This document shows positions 38,905-50,740 of a stretch of 64,000 nt of DNA, piece by piece. The stretch lies in the NCBI GenBank assembly GCA_022376925.1, contig JAIOJX010000025.1:96995608-97059607 (forward strand), written 5' to 3'. Source of the DNA: Tragulus kanchil (taxonomy: Eukaryota; Chordata; Mammalia; Artiodactyla; Tragulidae). The first letter of the stretch is position 1. Every line of letters starts with the position of its first letter. Under the pieces are notes generated by a model. The model worked only from the letters and a program-made list of their open reading frames with translations, was not told the origin of the DNA and did not search any database. A program made the position numbers and the translations under genes.

Positions 38905-39142
38905 TAAAGAGTTGTATCAATCAATATCATATACAACATTCACAGAAAGAAGGAAAAAAGAACTTTCACATAATCATCTCACTGATGCAGAGAAAGCATT
39001 GACAAAAGCTAACACCCTTAATAGAAATACTCAACAAACCAGGGATAGAAGAAAAGTATCTCCACAGAATAAAGACCTTATATAAAAACCCACAGCTAAC
39101 ATCATACTCAATGGTGAAAGACTGAAAGCTCTTCCTGTAAGA
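38905..39142 (+). mobile_element. L1 ORF2 fragment, second assembled copy
   Basis: Same as 37753-37990, shifted by 1,152. Confidence 0.8.
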
Positions 39143-39191
39143 TCAGGAAATGACTACTAAAAACAGTTCCAGGACCCTATTCCAGCATGTG

Positions 39192-39955
39192 CATTGAAGT
39201 TTCCCTATACCAACCAGCAGTTCTCATTCGCCTGCAGGGTGTCCAAAAATTCAGCTCAATTCAGATGCTGTCTCCCACAGATAGACTTAGATTCTTCAGG
39301 TAAAGAGCTCAGTTGCAGAAGTGTGTGTGTTGAGTCACTCAATCTTAACCTGGGAAGCCTCCCAGTTGAAGAGGACTCTGCTTCAAATGCCAGTCAGTAG
39401 TCCAAGACATCTGGTCAACTGGCTGTAAATCAGAGGTTCCCACATTCCTTTCCTTGGGTTTGATTTACTTGCTAAATTGGTTCACAGACATGAGGAAATT
39501 TTGTTTGCTTACTAAATAACCAATTTATTATAGAAGGATATTAAATGATATAAATCAATAGCCAGATCAAGAGACAAATAGGTAGAGGTCCCAAATAAAA
39601 GGGCTTCTGTCCTTATGGAGCTTGGGGCCTGGCATCTTGACACTTGGAAGAATACTCTTTACTGACATGGAAACTCTTTCAAAAGGGGACATCAAGCCAT
39701 CACTTTGGATTTTAATGAATGCTTCATTGTATAGCCACAGGTGGCTAAATCACTGGTCATTGGTGATGGGGTAAACCTCTTCTACCTTTCTGGGAAATCA
39801 GATAGTCAGGTGGTGAGACTGAAGATTGTAACCTTCTAATCACACTATTGGTTCTTCTGTAAGAAGCCCCCATCCTTGTATGGGACCTAAAGTTACTTTC
39901 CCTGAAACATTTTCCATAACTGTGGACTAGATATCAACTACTCTTTTCTTATCAC
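39192..39955 (+). mobile_element. Ancient LTR remnant (ERVL-like), non-coding
   Basis: Contains 'atgctgtctcccacag', 'aaccaatttattatag', 'tggctaaatcactggtcat', 'ctaatcacactattggttc' and a T-rich end, in an order I associate with old mammalian ERVL-class LTRs. Subfamily not assigned. No retroviral gene lies beside it, so a solo LTR. Boundaries approximate. Confidence 0.5.
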
Positions 39956-40065
39956 TCAGGAAATTCCATATTCAGAGATCTGTGAGCCAGGGACTGTGGA
40001 TGGAGAGCAATATATTTGAGAAATACATATTTCGTTGTTTGAATGACCAAATGTGTGTGTGTGTG

Positions 40066-40245
40066 TGTTAGTTGCTCCTGTTGTATCTGACTGTTTGTGA
40101 TCCCATGGACTGCGAGACTCCTCTGTGCACGAAATTCTCCAGGCAAGAATGCTAGAGTGGTTTGGTATTCCCTTCTCCAGGGAATCTTCCTGAACCAGGG
40201 ATTGAACTGGGTCTCCTGCATTGCAGGCAGATTATTTACCATCTG
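40066..40245 (-). mobile_element. Bov-tA SINE
   Basis: Reverse Bov-tA: 'agttgctcctgttgtatctg', 'ttctccaggcaagaatgc', 'accagggattgaactggg', 'gcattgcaggcagattattt'. Preceded by a GT run (40052-40069). The head passes straight into a TA microsatellite. Confidence 0.9.
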
Positions 40246-40279
<34 letters not shown>

Positions 40280-40317
40280 TCACACACACACACATGTATA
40301 TATATATCACATGGTAA

Positions 40318-40350
<33 letters not shown>

Positions 40351-40408
40351 TATGTATATATATATGTATATATATATATACACACACACAACTATATATA
40401 TTATATCT
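40244..40408. repeat. Compound TA/CA microsatellite
   Basis: Alternating TA and CA runs that replace the expected head end of the Bov-tA. Produces spurious Tyr/Ile/His-rich open frames on both strands. Confidence 0.95.
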
Positions 40409-40649
40409 TGTGTAAGTTATAAGAAACCTGCTTTTTCACTTCTCTTCATTGGTACTTGATGTCCTATTTAGAACAAAAAGACTACACAAAGGAATAAAAA
40501 TGAATCCAAACTGGAAAGTAATAATTCACATTATTTCTGTTTGCAGCAACATGACCTTATATGTTTAAAACCCTAAAGATTTCAAGCACACACAGTCACA
40601 CACACATAGTTTGAACTAATAATTCAGCAAAGTTGTAAGATGTAAAAAT

Positions 40650-41185
40650 CAGTTTCCTTTCTATGCACTATATATTCTATACAATAACAGTGAAAAATCT
40701 GAAAAAGAAATTGAGAAAACAATTACATTTGCAATAACATCCAAAAGAATAAAATGCCTAGGAACAAACAGAACCAATTAGGCAAAAGATAAATACACTG
40801 AAAACTATAAAATGTTGTAAAAGAAATTAATGAAGTACAGATAAATGGAAAAAGATCTCATGTTGATGAAATGGAAGGCTCAATGTTGTTAAAAGGTAAG
40901 TACTACCTAAAGCAATTTACAGATTTAGTAAAAATTCATATCAGCATATTTTGCAAATGGGATTGCAAAATCTAATCCTAAAATTCATGTGGAATTTCGG
41001 AGGACTCCAAAAGGCCAAAACAATCTTGAAAAATAACAAAATTGTTTCAATTTCAAGATTTATTACCAAGGTAAAGTAATCAACATAGTGTGGTTACTTA
41101 TTAAAGCCATTCATATTGACCAATGGAAGAGAACAGACAACCAAGAAATAAATACTCACGTATGTAATCAAACAATCTTTGACAA
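40650..41185 (+). mobile_element. L1 LINE ORF2 fragment
   Basis: 'aaaacaattacatttgcaat', 'aatgaagtacagataaatgg', 'gccaaaacaatcttgaaaaa' and 'aataaatactcacgtatgt' are L1 ORF2 landmarks in order. Many stops. Cut by the join. Confidence 0.85.
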
Positions 41186-41210
41186 CCGGAAATAGTCTTC
41201 CAAGAAACGT

Positions 41211-41374
41211 TGTGTCTGACTGTTTGTGATCCCATGGACTGCGAGACTCCTCTGTGCACGAAATTCTCCAGGCAAGAATGCTAGAGTGGTTTGGTATTCC
41301 CTTCTCCAGGGAATCTTCCTGAACCAGGGATTGAACTGGGTCTCCTGCATTGCAGGCAGATTATTTACCATCTG
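41211..41374 (-). mobile_element. Bov-tA SINE, second assembled copy
   Basis: Matches 40082-40245, shifted by 1,129. The GT-side end is cut by the join. Confidence 0.9.
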
Positions 41375-41444
41375 ATATATATATATGTATATATATATAT
41401 ATACACTCACACACACACACATGTATATATATATCACATGGTAA

Positions 41445-41475
<31 letters not shown>

Positions 41476-41524
41476 TATGTATATATATATGTATATATAT
41501 ATATACACACACACAACTATATAT
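41373..41524. repeat. Compound TA/CA microsatellite, second assembled copy
   Basis: As 40244-40408 but shorter by two bases in each of two TA runs. Confidence 0.95.
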
Positions 41525-41774
41525 ATTATATCTTGTGTAAGTTATAAGAAACCTGCTTTTTCACTTCTCTTCATTGGTACTTGATGTCCTATTTAGAACA
41601 AAAAGACTACACAAAGGAATAAAAATGAATCCAAACTGGAAAGTAATAATTCACATTATTTCTGTTTGCAGCAACATGACCTTATATGTTTAAAACCCTA
41701 AAGATTTCAAGCACACACAGTCACACACACATAGTTTGAACTAATAATTCAGCAAAGTTGTAAGATGTAAAAAT

Positions 41775-42723
41775 CAGTTTCCTTTCTATGCACTATATAT
41801 TCTATACAATAACAGTGAAAAATCTGAAAAAGAAATTGAGAAAACAATTACATTTGCAATAACATCCAAAAGAATAAAATGCCTAGGAACAAACAGAACC
41901 AATTAGGCAAAAGATAAATACACTGAAAACTATAAAATGTTGTAAAAGAAATTAATGAAGTACAGATAAATGGAAAAAGATCTCATGTTGATGAAATGGA
42001 AGGCTCAATGTTGTTAAAAGGTAAGTACTACCTAAAGCAATTTACAGATTTAGTAAAAATTCATATCAGCATATTTTGCAAATGGGATTGCAAAATCTAA
42101 TCCTAAAATTCATGTGGAATTTCGGAGGACTCCAAAAGGCCAAAACAATCTTGAAAAATAACAAAATTGTTTCAATTTCAAGATTTATTACCAAGGTAAA
42201 GTAATCAACATAGTGTGGTTACTTATTAAAGCCATTCATATTGACCAATGGAAGAGAACAGACAACCAAGAAATAAATACTCACGTATGTAATCAAACAA
42301 TCTTTGACAAACCCAATTAATGAGGATATGATAGTCTTCCCAACATTTAGTTATGGGAAAGCTGGGCACTTTTCCAAAGGAAGATATATCGATGGTCAAG
42401 AAAGACAAGAAAAGATGAAATAAGTGAATCAGCTGGTATTTCTCATACAGAGAAACACTGTATGATTCATACTTATATGAAGTACACGTAATAGTCAAAT
42501 TAAAAAAGACAGAAAGTAGAATGGTGGTTTCTACAGGCTATGGGGATGGGAAACTGACAAGTTTTTATTTCTTTGGCATAGATTTTCAGTTTTAAAGATG
42601 GAGGAGTTTTCTGGATTGGTTAAATGACCATATGAATGCATTGACACTACTAAGTTGTTCACTTAAAATGGTTAAGATGCTACATTTTAGGTTATATTTA
42701 TCTTATCACAATTAAAAATAAAC
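41775..42723 (+). mobile_element. L1 LINE, ORF2 part to 3' end
   Basis: Repeats 40650-41185 and runs on through 'tggtcaagaaagacaaga' (42394) and the 3' untranslated landmarks 'agaatggtggtttctacagg' (42517) and 'aagttgttcacttaaaatgg' (42651) to 'atcacaattaaaaataaac', the true 3' end. Old, dead insertion. Confidence 0.85.
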
Positions 42724-43616
42724 TTAAAAATTCTTCAGTAGTGGGCATGTTTCTCATTGTGGTCTATCACCAAGTAGATTTTAAAATAATCTGAACCTTA
42801 GAAAAACTACTTTGAAAACTATCAGTGTGACCTATATCAACATTTATTGTATTGAAATATATTTACTATAACTGAATCTTTCAGATTCTGGTAGATTTTT
42901 TAAAAATTAAAATCTGTTGAAATATACATTAATAAAATATGCAGTGAATGGAATCCATGGAGTTTCAGATTGTGATAGTTTTATTGAATTATAATTATTG
43001 AAAACAAAACTTGCAAATGAGAAGGCTTTGACAGTAAAAGTAACAAAATCAAAGCAGGAATTAAAAAAAAAAATGAGAGCTCAATTGTCTTATAAAATAT
43101 AATCATGAAATTTCCTGTTTGTGTTTTGGAACATATTGACTTTTTAGGAAAAATTCATTGACGTTATTTTTACTTGATAAAGTTTATATTTAATAACAAT
43201 GAAATGAGTGAATATAATGAATTGATGAGACTTAATTTTGTAGCATCTGATCTTGAAACATTATCAAACATGAATAGAAAAATTATTTGGTGAATGTTAC
43301 CATGTCAAAATATTTGTTGAAGACATACAATCTTGGAGAAAAATACTTGTGAATATTTGAGTTCTAATTTATGCAATTAAGCAGAAAAAATATAATTGGG
43401 AATATTTTTAATTTGGCAAAGTTTTCTCTGAGTTTACCAGTTAGTTATCTCAGCACGTATGGAAAGAATCCTCTCAAATGCAAATAATGTTGTCTGTATA
43501 AAAACATCAATGATGTAAACAATTTCAAAGTTATGAGCCTTAAAAAGTAACTTTGAGACAAATTTCAGACACCTCCTCTCCATAGTTAGCATTTTGGATT
43601 ATAATTTTAGCATACT
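42724..43616. other. No recognised element (repeated at 43845-44740)
   Basis: Very AT-rich single-copy DNA, doubled by doublet 15. No gene evidence. Confidence 0.5.
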
Positions 43617-43844
43617 CAAATTAAAAAGACAGAAAGTAGAATGGTGGTTTCTACAGGCTATGGGGATGGGAAACTGACAAGTTTTTATTTCTTTGGCATA
43701 GATTTTCAGTTTTAAAGATGGAGGAGTTTTCTGGATTGGTTAAATGACCATATGAATGCATTGACACTACTAAGTTGTTCACTTAAAATGGTTAAGATGC
43801 TACATTTTAGGTTATATTTATCTTATCACAATTAAAAATAAACT
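43617..43844 (+). mobile_element. L1 3' untranslated tail, second assembled copy
   Basis: Matches 42496-42723 with one A fewer. Confidence 0.8.
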
Positions 43845-44824
43845 TAAAAATTCTTCAGTAGTGGGCATGTTTCTCATTGTGGTCTATCACCAAGTAGATT
43901 TTAAAATAATCTGAACCTTAGAAAAACTACTTTGAAAACTATCAGTGTGACCTATATCAACATTTATTGTATTGAAATATATTTACTATAACTGAATCTT
44001 TCAGATTCTGGTAGATTTTTTAAAAATTAAAATCTGTTGAAATATACATTAATAAAATATGCAGTGAATGGAATCCATGGAGTTTCAGATTGTGATAGTT
44101 TTATTGAATTATAATTATTGAAAACAAAACTTGCAAATGAGAAGGCTTTGACAGTAAAAGTAACAAAATCAAAGCAGGAATTAAAAAAAAAAATGAGAGC
44201 TCAATTGTCTTATAAAATATAATCATGAAATTTCCTGTTTGTGTTTTGGAACATATTGACTTTTTAGGAAAAATTCATTGACGTTATTTTTACTTGATAA
44301 AGTTTATATTTAATAACAATGAAATGAGTGAATATAATGAATTGATGAGACTTAATTTTGTAGCATCTGATCTTGAAACATTATCAAACATGAATAGAAA
44401 AATTATTTGGTGAATGTTACCATGTCAAAATATTTGTTGAAGACATACAATCTTGGAGAAAAATACTTGTGAATATTTGAGTTCTAATTTATGCAATTAA
44501 GCAGAAAAAATATAATTGGGAATATTTTTAATTTGGCAAAGTTTTCTCTGAGTTTACCAGTTAGTTATCTCAGCACGTATGGAAAGAATCCTCTCAAATG
44601 CAAATAATGTTGTCTGTATAAAAACATCAATGATGTAAACAATTTCAAAGTTATGAGCCTTAAAAAGTAACTTTGAGACAAATTTCAGACACATCCTCTC
44701 CATAGTTAGCATTTTTGGATTATAATTTTTAGCATACTCAGTGTGTTAAGTGAGATCTAAAGATGCAAAAATGCACATTCTCAGATTTATTTCTATTTTT
44801 TCATATTGTTAAGTCATATTCTAA

Positions 44825-45062
44825 AAGGGAAATAAGAAAGTGGAAGGGACAAATTCAGGGTATGGGATTAACAGATACAAACTACTATATATAGAGGATA
44901 TATAAAATAGATAAGCAATAAGGATATACCTTGTAGCAAAGGAAATTGTAGCCATTATCTTGTAATAGCCTATAATGGAGAATAATCTGTCCAAATACTG
45001 AATCACTATGCTGTAAACCTGAAACTAACTCAATGCCATAAGTCAACTTATTTCAGAAAATT
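44825..45062 (+). mobile_element. L1 LINE 3' end
   Basis: 'gggattaacagatacaaact' (44864), 'taaaatagataagcaataag' (44903), 'tgaatcactatgctgtaaac' (44999) and 'aactaactcaatgccataag' match the artiodactyl L1 3' end. 5' truncated. Confidence 0.85.
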
Positions 45063-48057
45063 CTTAATATTTACTGCTAGTATATATTTTTAAAAGCCTG
45101 GAGTTGACCTAAAATTCTTGGATGGCAGACCTTTTCCACAGTGAAGTGTAAACGTTAGCTCACATTTTCTTGTTTGAAATTGCATTTGAGGAGTCACAAT
45201 TGAGCAGAAAACTATAAAACATTCCTGAGTGGTTTACCTGGGTGCCCTGTGTATTCCTTTCTGCTTCCACTTGGTTATAGGAGTTCTGTCTCATTTTGAT
45301 CATTTCTCAGTTACCCCTGCCTAGATGGTGTTTCCTTTTCCTCCCGGTGTCTCTGGGAAGAAGGACCCCACAATTGTCCAGCTACAGGACCTTCATTGCA
45401 CCTCCTGGCGAAAATATGTTTCCTTCGGGTAACAGGGGCTGGTAATGTGCCACTTGGCACTGGCGGGATCCTCATTGTCAGCTGGGCAGTAAGGAATGCA
45501 TTTCCAAAACCCCTCATAGCACCTGTTTTTATCAGACCACTTTCAATACCACTGCTGTAGTTTGTCATCTTTGGATGTAGATTCTGAAATGGAGTCTAGC
45601 CTACAGGTTATTTATTAGGAGTCAACTGCCTTAGAAGAAAGAAAGAAAATAATATTAAGTAGAAGATGTTGAATTATATCAAAGGCCTGGCAAAAACCTC
45701 TTTCACCTCCATAGGGAGCTCTGGAACAAACATGGTCCATCAGAGTTATACAAGGTTGGGTCAAAAGTGTTGTACATTTATACCTAAGTATTGATTAGTT
45801 ATTAGCTGTAGATCACCCTAGGCAGGGTGTTCCCTAGATCTCTGTAGCTTCAGCAAACCTGAGGAGACTTACTGCTGGAGCAGTTGCAAGGGGATCTAAG
45901 TAGGCTATCCTGTTTCTACACAGGCTGTAAATTTCTTTGTCTTCAGTGTTTCTTTTTCTTTTCTTTTTTTTTTTTTTTTTTTTTATAATTCGCTCTGTGC
46001 TTTTTGATATTTCACACACTTGCTCTTCTAGGTCAAAAAATAAAGCTCTTGACAGGAATCTACAGAATTGCTTAATGGGAAAATCATGGGTTTTTTTGAA
46101 CTCTATAATGTATTTTGGGAGATACTTTTCTCTTAAGTGCTCTTATATTTTTACTCAGGTTTTCATCTAAAGCCTCGGCTGTCCTTTTTTAATGGGTAAA
46201 TGTTGTGATCACTCTGCATGGTTTTCTAAATTCTGAGTGCTTAATCTCTTTGGAGATTTGGTGGTTTTTCTTTGGCAGCTTATGGGGCATCCAGGCTGGT
46301 TACTGCTATATCCTAAAATATACTGGGGATGGGGGCCTCTTTTCTGGGAGTGGGGGCAGGAGGCAGTGAGTAAAAGTGGTGTTGCCTTCCCTGATCAGAA
46401 GCTAGAAGGATGCTCTCTCACTGTCTTGTCTCCCTGGATTTTTAGAATTGGGACTTTGTCTATTTATTCAAATTGTCCAGCTACAGGACCTTCATTGCAC
46501 CTCCTGGCGAAAATATGTTTCCTTCGGGTAACAGGGGCTGGTAATGTGCCACTTGGCACTGGCGGGATCCTCATTGTCAGCTGGGCAGTAAGGAATGCAT
46601 TTCCAAAACCCCTCATAGCACCTGTTTTTATCAGACCACTTTCAATACCACTGCTGTAGTTTGTCATCTTTGGATGTAGATTCTGAAATGGAGTCTAGCC
46701 TACAGGTTATTTATTAGGAGTCAACTGCCTTAGAAGAAAGAAAGAAAATAATATTAAGTAGAAGATGTTGAATTATATCAAAGGCCTGGCAAAAACCTCT
46801 TTCACCTCCATAGGGAGCTCTGGAACAAACATGGTCCATCAGAGTTATACAAGGTTGGGTCAAAAGTGTTGTACATTTATACCTAAGTATTGATTAGTTA
46901 TTAGCTGTAGATCACCCTAGGCAGGGTGTTCCCTAGATCTCTGTAGCTTCAGCAAACCTGAGGAGACTTACTGCTGGAGCAGTTGCAAGGGGATCTAAGT
47001 AGGCTATCCTGTTTCTACACAGGCTGTAAATTTCTTTGTCTTCAGTGTTTCTTTTTCTTTTTTTTTTTTTTTTTTTTTATAATTCGCTCTGTGCTTTTTG
47101 ATATTTCACACACTTGCTCTTCTAGGTCAAAAAATAAAGCTCTTGACAGGAATCTACAGAATTGCTTAATGGGAAAATCATGGGTTTTTTTGAACTCTAT
47201 AATGTATTTTGGGAGATACTTTTCTCTTAAGTGCTCTTATATTTTTACTCAGGTTTTCATCTAAAGCCTCGGCTGTCCTTTTTTAATGGGTAAATGTTGT
47301 GATCACTCTGCATGGTTTTCTAAATTCTGAGTGCTTAATCTCTTTGGAGATTTGGTGGTTTTTCTTTGGCAGCTTATGGGGCATCCAGGCTGGTTACTGC
47401 TATATCCTAAAATATACTGGGGATGGGGGCCTCTTTTCTGGGAGTGGGGGCAGGAGGCAGTGAGTAAAAGTGGTGTTGCCTTCCCTGATCAGAAGCTAGA
47501 AGGATGCTCTCTCACTGTCTTGTCTCCCTGGATTTTTAGAATTGGGACTTTGTCTATTTATTCAAACTGCAATTTCTATCTTGTCAGTTGTCTAAAACTG
47601 TTTGGTACTATCTTTTTCTGATTAAAAAAAGTACAAAATGATTATTATGCTTCTTTCTTTCCATATTCAATTTTCTTCTCAGTGGCAATGCATGGAGAAG
47701 CTGTAAGGATTTTCCTGGAACTCATTTGACTCTGTAAGACTGAATTCACTTTCAAGATTTTTACTTCAGGGTATTTTTGGAATATCCTACCCAGAACTAC
47801 CTATATAAGGGGAAAAGGCAGACTTGATAGAAAACTATAGGATATCATTGCTAAAGGAAGAACATTTCTAGAATATGACTTGAATTTGAACCTCAAATGT
47901 GTCTTTTACCAGATTTAAATGATGGGCAAGTAATTTAGTTAAAATGATAACTCAATATATTCTTCCTAAATCATGTTTTTAAATTACACTGAAATTTAGT
48001 TGTATTGCTTAATAAATGATTTGTATATACAAGTGTGTGGGGTTTAAACTTGAACTT
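45063..48057. other. No firmly recognised element (includes doublet 16)
   Basis: 45372-45560 (again at 46471-46659) is less AT-rich and might be part of an old LTR or other fossil; I could not name it. A long T-run sits at 45950-45984 and 47055-47078. No gene evidence. Confidence 0.45.
45372..47566. repeat. Direct tandem doublet 16 (shift 1,099 falling to 1,094)
   Basis: 45372-46470 recurs as 46471-47566. The five-base loss falls in a long T-run (about 45950-45984 against 47050-47078). Otherwise the copies agree. Confidence 0.95.
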
Positions 48058-48092
48058 GGGCTTCTAGGATGGCAATCATGGTAAAGAACTCA
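48058..48092 (+). mobile_element. Bov-tA SINE, left part (split)
   Basis: 'gggcttctaggatggcaat' to 'gtaaagaactca' is a diverged Bov-tA head. Continues at 48388 after a CHR-2 insertion. Confidence 0.75.
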
Positions 48093-48098
48093 GCTGTT

Positions 48099-48380
48099 GG
48101 GCTTCCCTGGTGGTCCAGTGGGTAAAGAGTCCACCTTGAACTGCAAGGGGTGCCGGTTGGATCCCTGTCATGGGAAGATCCCACATGCTGCTGAGTGACT
48201 GGGCTGGTGTGTCCAATTACAAGCCAGTGCTCTGGAGTGCATGTGCCCAGAGCCAGAGTTTGGCAACAAGAGAGGCCACTGCGATGGGAGCTCCACACAG
48301 GCCAAATAACAAGGTTGGATGAAAATAAATAAATGAAAAAAAAGTGGCTAAAAATTAAAAAAAAAAAAAACACCAAAAAA
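48099..48380 (+). mobile_element. CHR-2-type SINE nested in Bov-tA
   Basis: Head 'gggcttccctggtggtccag', 'ggatccctgtcatgggaaga', 'gtgtccaattacaag', 'gagaggccactgcgatggga' and an A-rich tail. Flanked by aaagaactca (48083-48092) and aaaaaactca (48382-48391), a likely target duplication that joins the two Bov-tA halves. Confidence 0.88.
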
Positions 48381-48387
48381 CAAAAAA

Positions 48388-48583
48388 CTCACCTGCCAAT
48401 GCAGGAGACAAAAATGACGTGGATTCAGTCCCTGGGTTGGTCAGGAAGATCCCCTGGAGGAGGGCATGGCAATCCATTACAGTATTCTTGCTTGGAGAAT
48501 CCCATGGACTGTGGACCCTGTCGAGCTTCAGTCCATAGTGTTGCAATGGGTTGGACAGGACTGTAGGGACTTAGCACCCCTGC
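48388..48583 (+). mobile_element. Bov-tA SINE, right part (split)
   Basis: 'cacctgccaatgcaggagac' continues the head at 48092; then 'aggaagatcccctggaggag', 'ttcttgcttggagaatccca' and 'gttggacaggactgtaggga'. Confidence 0.9.
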
Positions 48584-49149
48584 AAACCTGAATTTGGGAT
48601 TGATTGATTCTAAGGATATTTTTCTCTTCATACATATACAACCTTTTTATTATAGTTTATCTTCTAACTTGTATTTCAGAAAAGCTGTGTATCATCACAG
48701 AAATTTGAATTTAATATAGTTTCCAAATGGCACAAATTATTATTATAAATTTTTTTCTGCCTTTTAAAAATGTAGAAAATGTAGGCCATCAAAAGATATT
48801 GCTAAATTGTAATGCATTCTGACTGGCTAGGAACTAAAGCATGGCTGAAGATAAAAGAGAAATGATAACGTTGGGTGGAGGAGTTAGAGGGACAGAGACT
48901 GAGACAGAGTTGGAGATAAAGAGTTGGTGGTATGCATGTGGGATAAAAAATAACAGTGCTTCATACAAAGAAAAAAGGGAGGGGAGAGAGGAAAAAGGAT
49001 TTGGCCTTTGACTTTTCACCTTGTGGAATTATGGTCCAAGCCAATTAGATATAAAGGTAAGATAAGATAATTCCAGTTGACACATTTGGATATGCATACA
49101 CACAAAAAGAATTGATCCTTTAATTCTGTCCCTAACTAGTTAGTTTATA
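48584..49149. other. No recognised element (repeated at 49703-50266)
   Basis: Single-copy AT-rich DNA with a purine-rich patch at 48964-48995. No gene evidence. Confidence 0.5.
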
Positions 49150-49500
49150 ATAGGTGTCAGCAGACTACAAGCCATGGACCAAACCCAGACTGACATCAAT
49201 TTTTGTGTGGTATACAAGTTAAGAATAATTTTAACATGTTTAAATTGCTAAAAAAAAACACAAAAGAAGAAGAATATTTTGTGACATATAAAAACTAAAT
49301 GAAATTAAAAATTTCATGATTATATATAAACTTTTATTGAAATGCAGACACACCAATTTGTTTGCCTGCTCTTTGGGGCTGCTTTTGTGCTTGCTGCAAG
49401 ACATAGTTATGCATAATTATGCATTTGCCATGAAAACTGTATGGTCTGCAAAGCCCAATTTTTATACAGGCTGGTCCAGGTTATCATTGTCTTCTAGTCT
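49150..49500 (+). mobile_element. hAT-Charlie non-autonomous DNA transposon
   Basis: Starts 'ggtgtcagcagactacaagc', has the A-rich middle with 'gaatattttgtgacatata', then 'cttttattgaaatgcagaca', 'ctgcttttgtgcttgctgca' and 'tggtctgcaaagcccaa'. Same family as 722-927 but with the longer 5' half kept and the 3' end lost. Confidence 0.65.
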
Positions 49501-49619
49501 ATAGGGATCCAAATTTTGGTTTATAATTTTACAAACTTTGGATATATGTAACCCATTTTGGTGTGCCCATTTAGGAAATAACTTCAATGAAAAGTGCTGA
49601 CACTCCGTTTTGGGAAGTG

Positions 49620-49702
49620 CATAAAATTTTTAGGTGGTTTCCCATTTAGGGAAAAAAACTTTTTCAAACTGAAATGTAAAAACTCCTGGTACATGACACA
49701 TG
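49620..49702. other. Garbled join inside doublet 17
   Basis: 83 bases with a damaged echo of the nearby 'cccatttagggaaat' text and A/T runs. Not present after the second copy. Confidence 0.7.
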
Positions 49703-50266
49703 AAACCTGAATTTGGGATTGATTGATTCTAAGGATATTTTTCTCTTCATACATATACAACCTTTTTATTATAGTTTATCTTCTAACTTGTATTTCAGAA
49801 AAGCTGTGTATCATCACAGAAATTTGAATTTAATATAGTTTCCAAATGGCACAAATTATTATTATAAATTTTTTTCTGCCTTTTAAAAATGTAGAAAATG
49901 TAGGCCATCAAAAGATATTGCTAAATTGTAATGCATTCTGACTGGCTAGGAACTAAAGCATGGCTGAAGATAAAGAGAAATGATAACGTTGGGTGGAGGA
50001 GTTAGAGGGACAGAGACTGAGACAGAGTTGGAGATAAAGAGTTGGTGGTATGCATGTGGGATAAAAAATAACAGTGCTTCATACAAAGAAAAAAGGGAGG
50101 GGAGAGAGGAAAAAGGATTTGGCCTTTGACTTTTCACCTTGTGGAATTATGGTCCAAGCCAATTAGATATAAAGGTAAGATAAGATAATTCCAGTTGACA
50201 CATTTGGATATGCATACACACAAAAAGAATTGATCCTTTAATTCTGTCCCTAACTAGTTAGTTTAT

Positions 50267-50618
50267 AATAGGTGTCAGCAGACTACAAGCCATGGACCAA
50301 ACCCAGACTGACATCAATTTTTGTGTGGTATACAAGTTAAGAATAATTTTAACATGTTTAAATTGCTAAAAAAAAACACAAAAGAAGAAGAATATTTTGT
50401 GACATATAAAAACTAAATGAAATTAAAAATTTCATGATTATATATAAACTTTTATTGAAATGCAGACACACCAATTTGTTTGCCTGCTCTTTGGGGCTGC
50501 TTTTGTGCTTGCTGCAAGACATAGTTATGCATAATTATGCATTTGCCATGAAAACTGTATGGTCTGCAAAGCCCAATTTTTATACAGGCTGGTCCAGGTT
50601 ATCATTGTCTTCTAGTCT
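50267..50618 (+). mobile_element. hAT-Charlie transposon, second assembled copy
   Basis: As 49150-49500, shifted by 1,118. Confidence 0.65.
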
Positions 50619-50740
50619 ATAGGGATCCAAATTTTGGTTTATAATTTTTACAAACTTTGGATATATGTAACCCATTTTTGGTGTGCCCATTTAGGGAAAT
50701 AACTTCAATGAAAAGTGCTGACACTCCGTTTTGGGAAGTG

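Larger units (their letters stand above)
37523..39824. repeat. Direct tandem doublet 13 (shift 1,153-1,152 bp)
   Basis: 37523-38672 recurs as about 38676-39824. One A is missing from an A-run in copy 2 (near 38780). The unit holds an L1 ORF2 fragment and the first part of an ancient LTR, so both appear twice. Confidence 0.95.
40086..42310. repeat. Direct tandem doublet 14 (shift 1,129 falling to 1,125)
   Basis: 40086-41185 recurs as 41215-42310 with a 29-base garbled join (41186-41214). The shift drops by four bases in two TA runs. Content: most of a Bov-tA, the TA/CA microsatellite and an L1 ORF2 fragment. Confidence 0.95.
42496..44740. repeat. Direct tandem doublet 15 (shift 1,121-1,122 bp)
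   Basis: 42496-43616 recurs as 43617-44740. Near its end copy 1 is one T short in two T-runs (43591-43609), and near its start copy 2 is one A short. Starts within an L1 3' untranslated region. Confidence 0.95.
48584..50740. repeat. Direct tandem doublet 17 (shift 1,119-1,121 bp)
   Basis: 48584-49619 recurs as 49703-50740 with an 83-base garbled join (49620-49702). Four homopolymers differ by one base, three of them in the last 120 bases of copy 1. Contains a hAT-Charlie remnant. Confidence 0.95.

Noticed and set aside
40221..41584. Tyr/Ile/His-rich open frames on both strands
   Set aside because: Pure translation of TA and CA microsatellites.
45311..46667. Minus-strand 85-codon frame as a coding exon or viral gene piece
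   Set aside because: No motif recognised. A fossil LTR-like origin was considered but not supported well enough to name.
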